From: UBA1413 sp964650525
GTDB taxonomy: Bacteria > Bacteroidota > Bacteroidia > Bacteroidales > Prolixibacteraceae
Direction of reading: 5' to 3'
DNA length: 64,000 bases
Assembly (NCBI GenBank): GCA_964650525.1
Contig: CAZYUA010000013.1
Location: forward strand, 1 to 64,000
Shown here: positions 61,433 through 64,000 of the stretch, in pieces
Layout: every line of letters begins with the position of its first letter
How positions within the stretch are numbered: position 1 is the stretch's first letter
Notes under the pieces: generated by a model
Told to the model about the DNA's origin: nothing
What the model saw: the letters and a program-made list of their open reading frames with translations, nothing else
Databases searched by the model: none
Translations under genes and position numbers: made by a program

Positions 61433-64000
61433 CTACTCGGCCAGAGCCTTCATCCCCAGGGATGCTTCGACCTTCTCCAGCCTGCCGTTCAACAATTTCA
61501 TTTCCGCTTCTAACCGGTCGTTCTTTTCCTTCAGTTTTTCATTTTCTGATTGTAACTCCCTGACAGCATTGATAAGGGCTACGTTTATAGGGTGCATATC
61601 CAGCTGGAGGAAACCGTCCTCTCCTGTTGAGACCGCTTCAGGGAACAAGCTTTGTACTTCCTGGGCAACCAGTCCGATTTGTTCCTTTTCAGCCGGCAGA
61701 TGCCGGGAGTTGCCTGTTTTGTAATGAAACCGTACCGGCTGGAGGGCGGCAATTTCTTCAAGCCCCCGGGAATAGGGTCCCATCAGATCCTTCAGCCGGA
61801 GGTCGGAAGTGGTAAGCCAGGCAGTGCTTCCGTCGGTCTTGATGGCGGAGCCCGCCACATGGAGGGCTTGTTCAGGGGCTGCAGTTCCAATACCCACGCG
61901 GCCTGACACAAAGAATTTTCCACCTTCAAAATAACCGGAAAAACCATCGGGTGATCCGACAAAGACTTTCACGCCAAAGGTGGTACCTGCGTTGGCCAGG
62001 GAAAGTCCGTAAAGTGCACAACCGTAATTGGCATCCGTCTGTCCGAAGAGTCCGTATCGTTTAGAGGATCCGTAAACTCCGCAACCATCTGAGGAGGCAC
62101 TGACGCCATAAACGCCATAAGTCGTGCCGAGGTTGGAGCTTGCAGACCCGAACAATGCGGCACCCATGGAAGAAAGGGTTTCTCCGATGACACCGTAAGC
62201 GGTGGCTGTTGTGGAGGTAGCCACACCGTGCAGTCCGGTTGCCGGGGCAGTGCCGTAAACGCCCTTTCCTCCCAGCGATACGGCAGATCCATAGACGCCA
62301 TAGGTAGTTCCGGCGGGCGCAACAGCCTGGCCGGTAGTGCCGTAATCCTGGCCGCTTCCGGCAACTCCTGCGCCGGTGGCGTAGTATGATCGTCCCATCA
62401 CACCGGTATTACCTTCTCCGAACACGCCGTAACCTCCTGAAGATTTTGAATCGCCATAGACGCCGTAAGTGATCCCTGTGGCAGCGCTGGCTACCCCCTT
62501 CACGCCCAGGTCTGGCGCAGATCCCAGTACCCCAAAGCCATCCGGGGATTGAGAGGTACCTTTAACCCCGTAATTTATGCCGGTAACAGCGGTAGCATCG
62601 CCCTGAAGGGCTATTCCCTGCGAAGAGTTGGTTTCACCGGATACCGCACTGACAGCAGCGGAACCGGTGGTACGGCCTTTAATGGCAATACCGGGTCCCT
62701 CTCCGAACAGACCAAACCCGGATGGTGAGCTGGCCGAACCGTACACACCATAATTCGTTCCTGTTTCAGCGGAAGCTGTTCCGAAAACGCCCCTGCCGTT
62801 GACAGAGGCAGCAATTCCCCTGACACCGTATGTCACGCCGGTCTCGGAAGTGGCTGCTCCCCAGACTCCCCGGCCTGTGGAAGTGGCTGAGGTGCCCTGC
62901 ACGCCTACGGGTCCGGAGCCAAAAACCCCACTGCTGGTGGCTGTCGAGGAGAGAGACTCTCCAAACACGCCGAAGGAGGTCCCGGAAGCAGCAGTTACTT
63001 TGCCGTATACTCCTATTCCGGAAGAGGATGCCGCTTCGCCCGTGACTCCGGCAGTTGCCCCAGTGGCAGCCCTGGCTGTTCCATAAACCCCCCTTCCGGA
63101 GGTGGAAAACGACTCACCGTAAACTCCGAAGTTGGCTCCGGTAGCCGCATTTCCCATGCCATAAACGCCGATTCCCGTTGATGAGGCCACCTGGCCGGAA
63201 ACACCGACTCCGTTACCGGTGGTTGCCAAAACGACTCCCCTGACTCCATGGCCATCAGGGGAGAAGGTTTCACCCCTGACGCCATCGTTGAAACCGGTAG
63301 TCGCTGAGCCCAGACCATACACCCCATGTCCGGCCGCGGCTGCAGATTCTCCGAATACACCTGTTGCAGCGCCGGTTGTGGAGGAAGAAGTTGCTTTTCC
63401 GGCTACACCATAACCAGACGGGGACGCCGATTCTCCGAAAACGCCATAGGTAGTTCCGGTCCCGGAGGTCACAATCCCAAAGAGGCCATACCCCGAGCTG
63501 GAGGTTGACTTACCGTAAATGCCGGCTGAAGCCCCGGTGGGAGAGGAACTTTCGCCAACAACGCCTCGGCCACCTGCTACTGCACTGGTTCCGTAAATGC
63601 CGGTAGCCCCGCCGCCATAAACGCCGGTGCCTGAGGGGGAATAGGAAAGACCATAAATCCCCACTCCCTGGCCGGTGCCGGCCGTATTCTGTCCAACAAC
63701 GCCCGCCCCCATCGGAGAATTGGATTCTCCACTCACACCGGCAGCAGGACCCCTGCCGTAGACGCCAAAACCATTGGGGGATACCGAGGTGCCCACCACC
63801 CCAAAGGTGTTGCCGATAGGGTTGGTGGCTTCCCCCTGGACAGCAGTCATCAGGGCTTTACCGAAGACCCCAAATCCTTCCGTAGAGGAGGACTGGCCGA
63901 AAACCCCGTAATTAACTCCGGCCATGGAGGTCGCCGTACCGGAAACTCCTTTTCCTGCCATTGAGGAAGAGAGACCTTTTACCCCTGTCGTAGCTCCGGA
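61433..64000 (-). CDS. Giant Gly-rich repeat protein with C-terminal S74 chaperone domain (5' end missing)
   Basis: At least 855 residues, open to the window edge, so the N-terminus is not seen. About 700 residues consist of some 30 imperfect repeats of 20-24 residues built on GVYGESxSPxGxGVxG and ATGxxxGVxG, a likely beta-helical or solenoid fibre. The C-terminus is a peptidase S74 (tail-fibre intramolecular chaperone) domain: WLTTSDLRLKDLMGPYSRG holds the Ser-Asp and Lys of the self-cleavage dyad, then LQPVRFHYKT, QIGLVAQEVQSLFPEAV, and a trimeric coiled-coil tail (ALINAVRELQSENEKLKEKND). Such domains release themselves after trimerisation. Phage-tail-like or surface fibre. Confidence 0.85.
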   Translation of the reverse strand, partial: SGATTGVKGLSSSMAGKGVSGTATSMAGVNYGVFGQSSSTEGFGVFGKALMTAVQGEATNPIGNTFGVVGTSVSPNGFGVYGRGPAAGVSGESNSPMGAGVVGQNTAGTGQGVGIYGLSYSPSGTGVYGGGATGIYGTSAVAGGRGVVGESSSPTGASAGIYGKSTSSSGYGLFGIVTSGTGTTYGVFGESASPSGYGVAGKATSSSTTGAATGVFGESAAAAGHGVYGLGSATTGFNDGVRGETFSPDGHGVRGVVLATTGNGVGVSGQVASSTGIGVYGMGNAATGANFGVYGESFSTSGRGVYGTARAATGATAGVTGEAASSSGIGVYGKVTAASGTSFGVFGESLSSTATSSGVFGSGPVGVQGTSATSTGRGVWGAATSETGVTYGVRGIAASVNGRGVFGTASAETGTNYGVYGSASSPSGFGLFGEGPGIAIKGRTTGSAAVSAVSGETNSSQGIALQGDATAVTGINYGVKGTSQSPDGFGVLGSAPDLGVKGVASAATGITYGVYGDSKSSGGYGVFGEGNTGVMGRSYYATGAGVAGSGQDYGTTGQAVAPAGTTYGVYGSAVSLGGKGVYGTAPATGLHGVATSTTATAYGVIGETLSSMGAALFGSASSNLGTTYGVYGVSASSDGCGVYGSSKRYGLFGQTDANYGCALYGLSLANAGTTFGVKVFVGSPDGFSGYFEGGKFFVSGRVGIGTAAPEQALHVAGSAIKTDGSTAWLTTSDLRLKDLMGPYSRGLEEIAALQPVRFHYKTGNSRHLPAEKEQIGLVAQEVQSLFPEAVSTGEDGFLQLDMHPINVALINAVRELQSENEKLKEKNDRLEAEMKLLNGRLEKVEASLGMKALAE

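Overview
The window is Bacteroidota DNA, most likely an environmental or sediment Bacteroidales/Marinilabiliales-type genome. The grounds are a SusC/SusD pair, a type IX secretion sorting domain, a DUF4492-cydA-cydB oxidase locus, and promoters of the TTTG / TAnnTTTG class. A 100-N scaffold gap lies at 24668-24767. The right end is cut inside a long repeat protein. Assignments come from reading motifs by eye; no database search was possible.

Layout. 1-4376: an OmpA-domain protein, a DUF4143 ATPase relic, a lipoprotein metallopeptidase with a discoidin domain, and tRNA-Leu and tRNA-Gly. 4377-13172: a sugar kinase/uridylyltransferase fusion with a degenerate GalU-like partner, mutS, an M16 peptidase, a pectate-lyase relic and tRNA-Phe. 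13293-17303: an acetyltransferase, a DUF2891 protein, a membrane protein, a NUDIX hydrolase, a conserved hypothetical, and two tRNA-Gln genes flanking 75-bp tandem repeats that start in the first tRNA. 17420-18291: an AT-rich two-gene island with a Tae4-like type VI amidase effector and a candidate lipoprotein immunity partner. 18639-33502: a SusCD pair diverging from a secreted catabolic cluster (three esterases/hydrolases, an NTF2-like protein, two paralogous PQQ-type propellers, a carboxymuconolactone-decarboxylase-like protein, a cupin). 33713-41029: a CPA2 antiporter, a GH2 glycosidase and a divergent sulfatase. 41544-44554: the cytochrome bd oxidase operon, ending in an unannotated 33-codon membrane peptide.

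Two systems stand out. The first is a seven-gene minus-strand operon (52744 down to 45110). It encodes a PqqD-like protein, an ATP-grasp ligase, a T9SS-exported protein, a PLP fold-III decarboxylase, a urea-transporter/M23-peptidase fusion, a TPR/beta-barrel protein and a TPR protein. It looks like an undescribed biosynthesis-and-export system. The second is a six-gene plus-strand operon (53218-60518) for a hydrogenase-4-like, energy-converting-hydrogenase-related (Ehr) complex. All four [NiFe] cysteine positions and three of four proximal-cluster cysteines are replaced, and the ferredoxin domain keeps ligands for exactly one [4Fe-4S] cluster.

The leader of the PqqD operon shares its sequence and an inverted repeat with the leader of a coiled-coil lipoprotein gene at 61088, suggesting co-regulation. 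The window ends in a giant Gly-rich repeat protein with an S74 self-cleaving chaperone domain.
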